Part shown: one piece after another, positions 55,287 to 64,000 of the stretch
Numbering within the stretch: the stretch's first letter is position 1
Layout of the letters: each line of letters starts with the position of its first letter
Source: Persicaria tinctoria
Taxonomy: Eukaryota > Streptophyta > Magnoliopsida > Caryophyllales > Polygonaceae
Length of the DNA: 64,000 bases
Direction: 5' to 3'
NCBI GenBank assembly: GCA_037127255.1
Contig: JBANSL010000009.1
Coordinates: forward strand, 23,338,475-23,402,474
The notes under the pieces: model-generated
What the model was told of the DNA's origin: nothing
Database searches by the model: none
Seen by the model: only the letters and a program-made list of their open reading frames with translations
Position numbers and translations under genes: made by a program

Positions 55287-57589
55287 AATTGGCATGAGAG
55301 CTTTGGTTTCCGACATCAAGATTGAGTCTTTTTCTTTTCATAAACACAAAAACCACAAAAAAAAAGTCCTTTTCTTGTTTTGGTCTTTACTTCTTGCAAT
55401 TCTTTATTGATTCTTGCACTAATCTTGAGTTTGTGATTGTTTGTGGTTGCATAGCCTAAACACAAAGCCTAGCCGAGACCAGTGGAGTCGACCACAAGTG
55501 TGCACAACCCCTGTTGCGTACTCTAACCGCCGACGGCAGCCCTAGCTGTCCCCATAAGTCCTTGTTGGCCGACTCTACCACCACACAAAGAGCAAACCCT
55601 AGTTTGTTATCTTTCTATCCTTTTGTTTATCTATTCTATCTTTGAGAATTTTGATTTATCTTTTATCCATTGCCTAAAATCAGATTTCATTAAGTTGTTG
55701 GATATTAATTTCCATTATATCTATCAACTATCTAAAAAGGCACAAGATAGATCTTATTACCTAAATTAGCCATTCTATCTATATCTTTTCATTAGGGCTG
55801 AATTTTGTTATCTTTTCACCACTTTCATCAAATTTTCTAGTCCTATACACTATTTTGAGTCTTTTCTTGCATTAGTTTCAGATTTGAAAAAAAAAAAAGA
55901 GAGAGAGAGAAAAGCAGATCCGAAAATTGGAAACAAAAAGAGAGAAGGAAGTGTTTGGTTGTTGTTTGTTGATCTAGTGCAAGAAAACCTAAAGGACTCA
56001 ACTTTTTGGTGATCTCCATAGCCCTTGTCGACAGCCCTAAACCTAAACACATTACCTTACCTCCACAAAATTGAAACCCTACCTTGCAACTACAACATCA
56101 TAATTTAAGGTTTTCAATCAAAAGAGGTAAATTTCCAAGTTTTTCTTTTGTTTTTCTTATTTTCTCTTTGAGTCAAGCACTGATTTTCTTGTTCAAGTGC
56201 TGTTTAAGTTTGTGTCGAAGAGATCTCCTCCTGGTCGAGTTCTCTCTTGTGTTGATCAAGTTGATTGTGTGTGTGTCGAGTACTCCTTCACCTTGATCGA
56301 GTGCTGTTTGTTACTGTCGAGTGCTTGCTTTGATTGAGTCGAGTGATCTCAGCCCCTGTCGAGTGATCTCCTTGTTGTGTCGAGTTAAGTTCTTGCAAAT
56401 TCCCATCTGTTTTGCTTGAATTGAGTTGTTTGCTTACATCGAGTTCTCTACAGCCCTTGTTGAGTTCTCTTGTGTGTTGTTTCATTCACTACATACCTTG
56501 ATTGCTTAGTTTTTGCTTGGTAGTTGATTTGCCCAAAGCGGATTGCCCTAGCAAGCGTGATATATCAATCAGAGAGGGAGTGTGAGCGAAACACAATTGT
56601 GAGCTGTTTATAAGTTTTGCTAACCTTTAACATAGTTCTTTGTTTGTCTTTATTTGCAATGTCTAATAACCAGGGCAACGACTGGTACAATACCGTCATG
56701 GAGATGTTAGCTAAGATAGATAAAAGCTTGACGGCAATAGAGCTTCAGCGTTTTGGCTCTAATACGGTGTTCGGACAAGGAGTCCCACCTAAAGCTGAAG
56801 TGCCATCTAATGAAAGGGCAGAATCTCATCCTATTCCGCTTAATAATGCTATTCAACATCATGTTTCTTCTAGCATAGATGCTTCTTTTATTGCTGAAAA
56901 TGTAGAGCATGTTGTTAGTAATGATCAAGATGTTAGTTTACTTGCCTATGATAATGAAAATTGCGTTGACTATGAGCATGAAGATTCTTTGATTGTTAGT
57001 AATGTTTTAAGTGTTCAACCTATACCCTGTGCTGATAATCAAAGCAAAGATTTGTGTCAAACTACATGCTTAGAAGAAGGCATAGTTTCTAATATGATCA
57101 TTGATGATGAAACTTCTTCTACTATTGCTAGCATTGAGTTAATTGAAAATTCAGCCTTGGAAAAGGATGAAAACTTGCTGGTTTTGGATGGAAACTTAAG
57201 GATTAATGACCAAGCTCAAGTGCATATTAAGTTAGAACATCATGAAGATGACATGAAATATGAATTATGCACTAATAAAGTTTCTTTTCTTGATTTTGTA
57301 GATGAAGATGAGACAATAACCACCGAGGAGTGGTCAATCTCTACACCAATCGTTCTTGAGATGGATTTCCATGGACATGTGGTATTCGATCCAGGAGCTA
57401 GTGTGGATGCCTTTGCGGAATCAAATGCGACTTTGGATTCGAGGACGAATCCTTTTCAAGAAAGGGAGATTGATGTGGGACCATCCAAGCCATCATCAAA
57501 GACACCTCCGGACACACCTATGATTCAAGATTATGAGGATGATGTCCTTCTCAAGAGGAAGAAGAAGGCTCCACCATGGGAAGAAGTCC
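54163..57589 (+). mobile_element. Element D: non-autonomous gypsy element, 3' LTR incomplete
   Basis: 5' LTR 54163-55286, primer site 55289-55301, leader, one short frame, polypurine tract AAGAAAGGGAGAT and the first 119 bases of the 3' LTR (57471-57589). The rest of the 3' LTR is absent: element E begins at 57590 and the sequence beyond E is LINE, not D. The target duplication therefore cannot be checked. Confidence 0.85.
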
Positions 57590-57603
57590 TGATACGGGGT
57601 TAG
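56659..57603 (+). CDS. Element D short polyprotein
   Basis: The start MSNNQGNDWYNTVMEMLAKI at 56659 was preferred over an earlier in-frame start at 56617 because A, B, C and E start with MSN-type peptides or nearby. Organisation equals element C: no gag core, the protease-derived stretch with MIIDDETSSTIASIELIENS in place of an active site, SFLDFVDEDE, FDPGASVDAFAESNATLDSR and the tail entering the LTR at 57471. The natural stop is lost: the frame runs into element E at 57590 and ends five codons later at 57603. About 314 codons. Confidence 0.65.
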   Translation: MSNNQGNDWYNTVMEMLAKIDKSLTAIELQRFGSNTVFGQGVPPKAEVPSNERAESHPIPLNNAIQHHVSSSIDASFIAENVEHVVSNDQDVSLLAYDNENCVDYEHEDSLIVSNVLSVQPIPCADNQSKDLCQTTCLEEGIVSNMIIDDETSSTIASIELIENSALEKDENLLVLDGNLRINDQAQVHIKLEHHEDDMKYELCTNKVSFLDFVDEDETITTEEWSISTPIVLEMDFHGHVVFDPGASVDAFAESNATLDSRTNPFQEREIDVGPSKPSSKTPPDTPMIQDYEDDVLLKRKKKAPPWEEVLIRG

Positions 57604-58707
57604 CCGTGGGTTGGTCCGATCTTCGACAACAAGCAAGAACTAAACAAGAAAAGCAAGAACTTGATCAAGATCAATCAAGAACAATAAAGAAACTCAAGAA
57701 CAGAAGCAAGAATGAATAAAGACTCAAAGAACGCAGCAAGAACAATGCAAGATTTCCAAGATTCGACCAAGAACAATTCAAGATCGATCAAGAAAGAATA
57801 AAGACTCGACAAGACTATGCAAGAATGGAAAGACACGACCTGATATGGACTGAGTCGATCTATGCAGAACAAGATAAAGACCCCAGGCCTCCTCAGAGGG
57901 TAGGAACCAATACCAATGACTACACAACCCGCCTCTACAATCCGACACAATCAAGCGGACAACTTGAAGCACCAGAAGGGGGCTTGTGGATACTAGATTC
58001 ACCAAGTCTTGCGAAGTTGATGAACGGCAAAGCAAACCAAGCTAAAACAAACCAATTCGATGATCAACGAGCACAGCTCTAGTTGGATCAACAAGACACT
58101 CCATGTGTTTCACACAATTTGAGAGATCTAAATTCTATTCATCATGTTCCTAATTGAATTACAATAGGAGAACTCGGAATATATAGGCCACGCAGGGCTG
58201 TTGGGCCGAGTTAGATGATAGAATAAGATAAAACTAACATCTAATGGAAATAATAAAAATAACCTTAAAGTTTCCTAAAATAACTTAAGTAAAAGAAATA
58301 CTAAAAATAGGAAATAAACATAATGTTCAAGACTTAATTAAAATCCCGTCAAAACAGTGACAGCTTGCAAAGATGTGCATTTTCGGCCAATTTCGAGGTT
58401 GAATCTTGAAAAACCTTCAACAGCAAAGTTGTAGATCTCTTCGTCCTCGTTCCAACAAGATATGGAACTCCTCAATCCGATAAATATTGAATCCGTACGA
58501 CTCATTTTACAGAGACGTCGAAAAGCTGTCAATGTTCTGAACGAGTGTAAAACGTCAAGCTCCCACCTTTGGACCTTCTCCCATGGCGGAGCCTTCTTCT
58601 TCCTCTTGAGGATGACTTCATTCTCACGAGCTCGAATCATAGGTCCATCCCCAAGTATAGATGTGTCCGGAGGTGTCTTGGATGGTGTCTTGGATGGTCC
58701 TGCATCA
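57590..58707 (-). mobile_element. 3' LTR of element E
   Basis: Reverse-complement of the TGATGCAGG...CCCCGTATCA LTR type. About eight visible differences from the other LTR, for example near 58351-58353 and 58398-58465. Confidence 0.9.
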
Positions 58708-59510
58708 ATCTCCCTTTCTTGAAAAGGATTCGTCCTCGAATCCAAGGTCGCATTTGATTCCGCAAAGGCATCCACACGAGCTCCTGGATCGAATAGCACA
58801 TGTCCATGGAAACCCTTGTCAAGGCTGATTGGTGTAGGGATTGACCACTCCTCGATGGATATTATCTCAGCTTCATCTACAAAATCAAGAAAAGAAACTT
58901 TATGAGTGCATAATTCATATTTTATATCATCATTATGTTCTAACGTAATATGCACTTTAGCTTGGTCAATAATCCCTAAGTGTCCATCCAATGCTAGCAA
59001 GTTTTCATCCTTTTCCAAGGCTGAATTTTCAATTAACTCAATGCTAGCAATAGTAGAAGAATTTTCACCATCAATGACCATATTACTAACTATGCCTTTT
59101 TCTATGCATTTAGTATGACACAACTCTTCACTTTGATTATCATCACAAGGATTAGGTTGAACACTTAAAACCTTACTATCAATCAAAGAATCATCATGCT
59201 CATATTTAATGCAAACATTATCATCACAGGCAATTAAATTAAAACCTTGACCAACATTATTATCAACATGCTCTACATTTTCAGCAATAAAAGAAGCATC
59301 TATGCTAGAAGAAACATGATGTTGAATAGCATTATTAAGGGGAATAGAATGAGATTCTTCCCTTTCCATTGGTGGCATTTCATTTCTAGGTGGAACTTTC
59401 CAACCTAGTGCCGCCATTCTTTTATTTATCAGTGCCAATTTCTCAGTCACGGCTTCCAACTGTTTGTTTATCTCAGCGTGAGTAATCATGTTGTTGCCCT
59501 GGTTAGACAT
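58338..59510 (-). CDS. Element E short polyprotein
   Basis: Start chosen at MSNQGNNMITHAEINKQLEA (59510) by analogy with C and D; an earlier in-frame Met lies five codons upstream. The N terminus differs from C and D (a leucine-rich, coil-like EAVTEKLALINKRMAALGW). The protease-derived segment has VSNMVIDGENSSTIASIELI as in C, then SFLDFVDEAE, FDPGARVDAFAESNATLDSR and the basic tail VILKRKKKAPPWEKVQRWEL. Here the frame continues far into the LTR (TDSIFIGLRSSISCWNEDEE) to 58338. 391 codons without a stop. Confidence 0.65.
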   Translation of the reverse strand: MSNQGNNMITHAEINKQLEAVTEKLALINKRMAALGWKVPPRNEMPPMEREESHSIPLNNAIQHHVSSSIDASFIAENVEHVDNNVGQGFNLIACDDNVCIKYEHDDSLIDSKVLSVQPNPCDDNQSEELCHTKCIEKGIVSNMVIDGENSSTIASIELIENSALEKDENLLALDGHLGIIDQAKVHITLEHNDDIKYELCTHKVSFLDFVDEAEIISIEEWSIPTPISLDKGFHGHVLFDPGARVDAFAESNATLDSRTNPFQEREIDAGPSKTPSKTPPDTSILGDGPMIRARENEVILKRKKKAPPWEKVQRWELDVLHSFRTLTAFRRLCKMSRTDSIFIGLRSSISCWNEDEEIYNFAVEGFSRFNLEIGRKCTSLQAVTVLTGF

Positions 59511-59525
59511 GGCAAATAAAGACAA

Positions 59526-60819
59526 ACAAAAAACTATGTAAAAGTTAGAAAAATATAAACAACCTCACAATGTGTTTCGCTCACACTCCCTCTCTAATTG
59601 GTATGTCACGCTTGTTGGGGCAATCCGCTTTGGGCAAATCAACAACCAAGCAATAGACTAAGCAATCAAGGTATGTAGTGAATGAAACGAACAACAAAGC
59701 ACTCGATAAAGGTTAAAGAGTACTCGACAGTAGCTGTAAACAATAGATTCAAGCAAAGCAGATGGGTAATTGCAATGAATCAATTCGACACTCAAAGAGA
59801 TCACTCGGCAGGGGCTGAGATCACTCGACACACACAAGAGAGAACTCGGCAAGGGCTGAGATCACTCGACTCAATCAAAGCAAACACACAACAGCACTCG
59901 ATCAAGGAGAGAAAGAGCACTCGACACAAAAGAAAATAAGAAAGCAAAAGAAAACTTGGAAATTTACCTCTTTTGATTGAAAACCTTAAGTTATGATGTT
60001 GTAATTGCAAGGTAGGGTTTCATTTTTGTGGAGGTAAGGTAATGTGTTTGGGATAGGGTATGTCGACTAGGGCTGAGAGAAGGGATTCACCAATTGTCCT
60101 TGGGAGCTTTCTTGCACTAGATCAAACAAAACACTTTTCTCTTTTTTTTTTTTTGACTTACTTTTACCCCTAGTGAATTTTATCCTCCTAGGTCCAAGTT
60201 TTAAAATAAATTTCGAAACTGATTTTTTTTTTTTTTTATACTAATGCAAGAAAGACTCTAAATATGTAATAGGACTCGAAATTATGAATATGATGGTGAT
60301 AGAAGATAAAAATTCAGCCCTAATGCAAATATATAGATAGAATGGTTATTTTAGGTAATAGGATCTATCTTATGCCTTAATAGATATTTGATAGATATAA
60401 TGACTTTTATCTACCAAAAATCAGAATTTAAATAGGCAATGGATAAAATATAAATAGATATAGATAGATCAAAAGTTCCAAAGATAGAACAAAGGATAGA
60501 AAAGATAACAAACTAGGGTTTGCTCTTTGTGTGGAGGACAATTTCGGCCAAGCAAGGCTATGGGGACACAAGAGTGCCGTCGGCTATGGTGAACACAAGG
60601 GGTTGTGCACACGCAGTGGTCGACTCCACGGTCTCGGCTAGGCTTTGTGTTTAGGCTAAGCAACCACAAACAATCACAAACTCAAGATTAGTAAATTAAT
60701 CAAAAAGAATGCAAGAAGTAAATAACCAAACAAAGAAAAGACTCTATTTTTGTGTTTTTGTGTTTAGAAAAAGAAAAGATTCAATCTTGATGTCGGAAAC
60801 CAAAGCTCTGATACCAATT
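59526..60819 (-). other. Leader of element E
   Basis: Contains, from the LTR side, the primer site, the conserved CATAGCC/TAGCC-AAACACAAAGCC block near 60640-60660, T-rich runs on the plus strand (60140-60240) and the pre-ATG block at 59570-59642. No gene seen. Confidence 0.75.
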
Positions 60820-61937
60820 TGATACGGGGTTAGCCGTGGGTTGGTCCGATCTTCGACAACAAGCAAGAACTAAACAAGAAAAGCAAGAACTTGATCAAGA
60901 TCAATCAAGAACAATAAAGAAACTCAAGAACGGAAGCAAGAATGAATAAAGACTCAAAGAACGCAGCAAGAACAATGCAAGATTTCCAAGATTCGACCAA
61001 GAACAGTTCAAGATCGATCAAGAAAGAATAAAGACTCGACAAGACTATGCAAGAATGGAAAGACACGACCTGATATGGACTGAGTCGATCTATGCAGAAC
61101 AAGATAAAGACCCCAGGCCTCCTCAGAGGGTAGGAACCAATACCAATGACTACACAACCCGCCTCTACAATCCGACACAATCAAGCGGACAACTTGAAGC
61201 ACCAGAAGGGGGCTTGTGGATACTAGATTCACCAAGTCTTGCGAAGTTGATGAACGGCAAAGCAAACCAAGCTAAAACAAACCAATTCGATGATCAACGA
61301 GCACAACTCTAGTTGGATCAACAAGACACTCCATGTGTTTCACACAATTTGAGAGATCTAAATTCTATTCATCATGTTCCTAATTGAATTACAATAGGAG
61401 AACTCGGAATATATAGGCCACGCAGGGCTGTTGGGCCGAGTTAGATGATAGAATAAGATAAAACTAACATCTAATGGAAATAATAAAAATAACCTTAAAG
61501 TTTCCTAAAATAACTTAAGTAAAAGAAATACTAAAAATAGGAAATAAACATAATGTTCAACACTTAATTAAAATCCCGTCAAAACAGTGACAGCTTGCAA
61601 AGATGTGCATTTTCGGCCAATTTCGAGGTCGAATCTGGAAAAACCTTCAACAGCAAAGTTGTAGATCTCTTCGTCCTCGTTCCAACAAGATATGGCACGC
61701 CTCAATCCGATAAATATTGAATCCGTACGACTCATTTTACAGAGACGTCGAAAAGCTGTCAATGTTCTGAACGAGTGTAAAACGTCAAGCTCCCACCTTT
61801 GGACCTTCTCCCATGGCGGAGCCTTCTTCTTCCTCTTGAGGATGACTTCATTCTCACGAGCTCGAATCATAGGTCCATCCCCAAGTATAGATGTGTCCGG
61901 AGGTGTCTTGGATGGTGTCTTGGATGGTCCTGCATCA
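60820..61937 (-). mobile_element. 5' LTR of element E
   Basis: Full-length LTR. Its outer edge (TGATGCAGG on the minus strand) abuts truncated LINE sequence at 61938. Confidence 0.9.
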
Positions 61938-64000
61938 GATTTCTAGACGTCCAGGATGATATAAGATTCCGAATCTTCTCATACAGCTGTGTATACTCAT
62001 GTACTCTGATTTTACTCGGCTGAAGTGGAAGTCCTAAGTACTTAACTGGAAACTCCCCCATCTCAAAACCCAGGTGGTTAATAATATCACTAGCAACATC
62101 ATCTTTCACACCAGCTAGATAAATAGTGCTCTTCTCGTTGTTAGCACGAAGGCCCGACATAGCAAAGAACCTGTCCAAACAATCTTTGATGATACCAATA
62201 GATCGAATATCAGCACGACAGAAAATCAAAAGGTCGTCCGCAAAGGCCAGGTGAACCAACTTAAGCACACCACATTTCGGGTGGTATCTGAACTGGCTAC
62301 TCTCAGCTGCTTGTTGTAGCATCCTGCTCAGCATCTCCATACAAAGAACAAACAAGTAGGGAGAGAGCGGGTCGCCCTGTCGGAGACCACGTTTCCCTTT
62401 GAAAAATCCTTCCGGTTCGCCATTAATCAGTACCGAATAAGAAGAGGATGACACACACTCCATAATGAGGTTTACAAGCTGGTTCGGGAAATTTAGATGA
62501 ATCAAAGTCGCACGAATGAAGTCCCATTCAAGGTAATCATATGCTTTCTGTAAGTCGACCTTGATGGTACAACGAGCAGAACCCCTTGCCGTACCGTAGC
62601 CATTTATTATCTCAAGTGCAACTGCGCTGTTGTGAGCTAAAGATCTGCCCGGAATAAATGCACCTTGGCAATCTGAAATAACAGCAGCAAGGTCCCCTTT
62701 AATTCTGTTCGCAATGATTTTAGTAATCACCTTCATGACCGTGTAGCAACACGAAATTGGTCTCAGCTGAGTAACCAAAGAGGGGTTCGAGACCTTTGGT
62801 ATAAGTGATATGAAAGTTGTGTTCAGCTGCTTAAGTACTCGGCCATGTCTAAATACTTCTCGAACAACTTCGCATGTATCCGTACCTACCATACTCCAGG
62901 CATCCTTAAAAAACTTGTTCCCAAAACCATCCGGACCCGGAGATTTGTTTATTCCAACAGACCACATACTCTTCTGAATCTCATCATAGGTCGGCAAGGT
63001 CACCATCTCAGCATGCCTGTTGCTGTCGACAATAGGCCCACTGACCCCAGAAAACGGAAGAAGATCGGTCTGTTGCGTAGAAAGGAGCTCTGTGAAAAAC
63101 TGCAGCACATGACGCTTGATATCAGCCTCATCATCCATCAGCTTTCCTCTATCATCATTCATAATCAGTATTGCATTTCTAGCAGATCTTTCTTTTAGAT
63201 TTCTATAGAACATTGACGAAGTTTCTTCGCCCATTGTCAACCAGTGCAATTTTGCTTGCTGCGCTGTTAAGCTAACAATACGGTATAAGCTTTTCCTTAA
63301 ATCTGTCTCAGCTTGTATTAATTGCAATCCTAGAGCGTGATTACTCCTTTCAGTTCTAACTCTGATTTGAAGCTCATGAAGAATGCCCTTCTGGATTTTG
63401 ATCTGAGTCTGGAGCTCGGGGAAACGGGCTTTGTTCCAAGGCTTCAGCACATCCTTAACAGATTTGAGCTTCTGCACGAGTTTATATTGTCTGGATCCGA
63501 CCACATCTTGGCACCATGCTGCACTGATCAGAGCAGGAAACTCGGCCTCATTGCCCCAGAAATTCTTGTAACGAAAAGGATATCTTCTTCTTTTATTCCT
63601 ATCAAACAGAGTAGCCACAGCTGGAGAATGATCAGACAATCCCGGAGTGTCAAAATAAGCTCTAGAGTCTGTGTACTGTTCCATCCACAGGTCGTTGACA
63701 AGGATTCTATCTAACTTTCTCTCAATTCTTTCATCTCCCATCTTACGATTACTCCATGTCAAGTCAGCACCAGAGAACGGGAGATCAAACAGCCCACAGT
63801 CGTCAAGGACAGACAGCAACTCTCCAAATTCATCTCTATGTGCTTTGACAGCAGGCCATTTCTCATCTATACTTAGCGTACAATTAAGGTCCCCTAGCAC
63901 AACCCATGGCAAAGCCATGTTACCAGCAAAACCTCTCAAATCCTCCCAAAGAGGTTCTCTATCCACCTTCAGATTATGAGCATAAACAAAAGTCGTTGCA
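61938..64000 (-). pseudogene. LINE (plant L1-type) ORF2: endonuclease C-terminus and reverse transcriptase, truncated
   Basis: Minus-strand frame that enters from beyond the right edge. The endonuclease part has WVVLGDLNCTLS, LTWSNRKMGDERIERKLDRI and GLSDHSPA, the catalytic GDxN and SDH motifs of apurinic-type LINE nucleases. RT has SPGPDGFGNKFFKDAW, LRPISCCYTVMKVITKIIAN, GAFIPGRSL, VDLQKAYDYLEWDF, GLRQGDPLSPYLFVLCMEML and the catalytic FADD at 62233-62244, then GLRANNEKSTIY and KYLGLPL. It is open without a stop for about 675 codons, so it is fairly young. The frame stops being LINE at 61937, where the LTR of element E begins; the C-terminal end, 3' UTR and poly(A) are missing. Confidence 0.9.

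Larger units (their letters stand above)
57590..61937 (-). mobile_element. Element E: non-autonomous gypsy element (minus), no matching target duplication
   Basis: Two full-length LTRs of 1118 bases (57590-58707 and 60820-61937) with few differences. Internal region 58708-60819 with primer site GCTCTGATACCAA (60805-60817, exact on the minus strand), leader, one short frame and polypurine tract next to 58707. The five bases outside are AGTCC on the left and GATTT on the right, so there is no target duplication, and the flanks are different elements (D and a LINE). Confidence 0.9.

Noticed and set aside
57675..58082. Recurrent frames such as MERHDLIWTESIY and its opposite strand in every LTR (39942, 43972, 50108, 53270, 54770, 57825, 61055)
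   Set aside because: They lie in the non-coding end of the LTR, differ in length between copies, and are shadows of repeated sequence.
54163..61937. D and E as one large inverted structure
   Set aside because: D and E each have their own primer site, polypurine tract and frame in opposite orientation; they are two elements side by side or nested.

Overview
This window looks like repeat-rich heterochromatin from the nuclear genome of a flowering plant, probably a eudicot. I found no intact host gene. Almost every base belongs to transposable elements nested in each other: an Athila-like Ty3/gypsy element, three CACTA (En/Spm-like) DNA transposons, several Ty3/gypsy elements whose reading frame runs into the 3' LTR, a Ty1/copia element, a plant L1-type LINE, and a large gene-bearing unit with a decayed Ulp1-type SUMO-protease gene. 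Plant-type GT-AG introns, the TNP2 and Transposase_24 CACTA proteins and the tRNA-iMet type primer sites all fit a plant. The species cannot be named from the sequence.

Layout. 1-4574: decayed Athila-like gag-pro-pol cut off by a CACTA end. 4575-8363 or so: CACTA-1 with a 5'-truncated TNP2 gene and a Transposase_24 gene; its right end is not visible. 8364-8401, 12042-12209 and 25513-26271: probable pieces of one minus-strand gypsy LTR, split by CACTA-2 (8402-12041, TSD TCC) and by a gypsy element called F here (12210-25512, minus, TSD CATAG). The left LTR of F is itself split by CACTA-3 (about 13297-18138), which carries fragments of a ZIP metal transporter and an HNH nuclease gene. 26272-29269: minus-strand copia element lacking most of RT and everything downstream. 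29270-38003 and 53502-54162: a unit with inverted tRNA-like sequences around a minisatellite, an eEF1A fragment, a MITE-like inverted repeat, a Ulp1-like pseudogene and a convergent minus-strand exon. 38004-53501: a compound gypsy array (LTR-internal-LTR-internal-LTR, TSD TCCCA) holding a coding-rich gag-pol element (B), a pol-less element (C) and, nested in the leader of B, a recent complete pol-less element (A, 39236-44370, TSD CATAC). 54163-57589: pol-less element D. 57590-61937: pol-less element E (minus). 61938-64000: LINE ORF2 (minus) running off the right edge.

Most interesting system. Elements A, C, D and E form a non-autonomous retrotransposon lineage. Each keeps one open reading frame that retains a protease-derived segment without its Asp-Gly-Gly-Ser centre, fused to the integrase-tail/LTR-encoded C terminus, and each has lost RT, RNase H and integrase. 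They share LTRs, primer site and a conserved pre-ATG leader block with B, the natural candidate for supplying enzymes in trans. The coding end inside the LTR recalls centromere-associated CRM chromoviruses and their noaCRR-type partners; that placement is inference.

Relative order of events can be read from the nesting. F inserted first and CACTA-3 later jumped into one of its LTRs; the other LTR preserves the empty site. The compound array inserted into one unit of a local duplication beside the Ulp1 gene, and A later landed in the leader of B. E has no matching target duplication and joins D on one side to the LINE on the other, so a rearrangement happened there.
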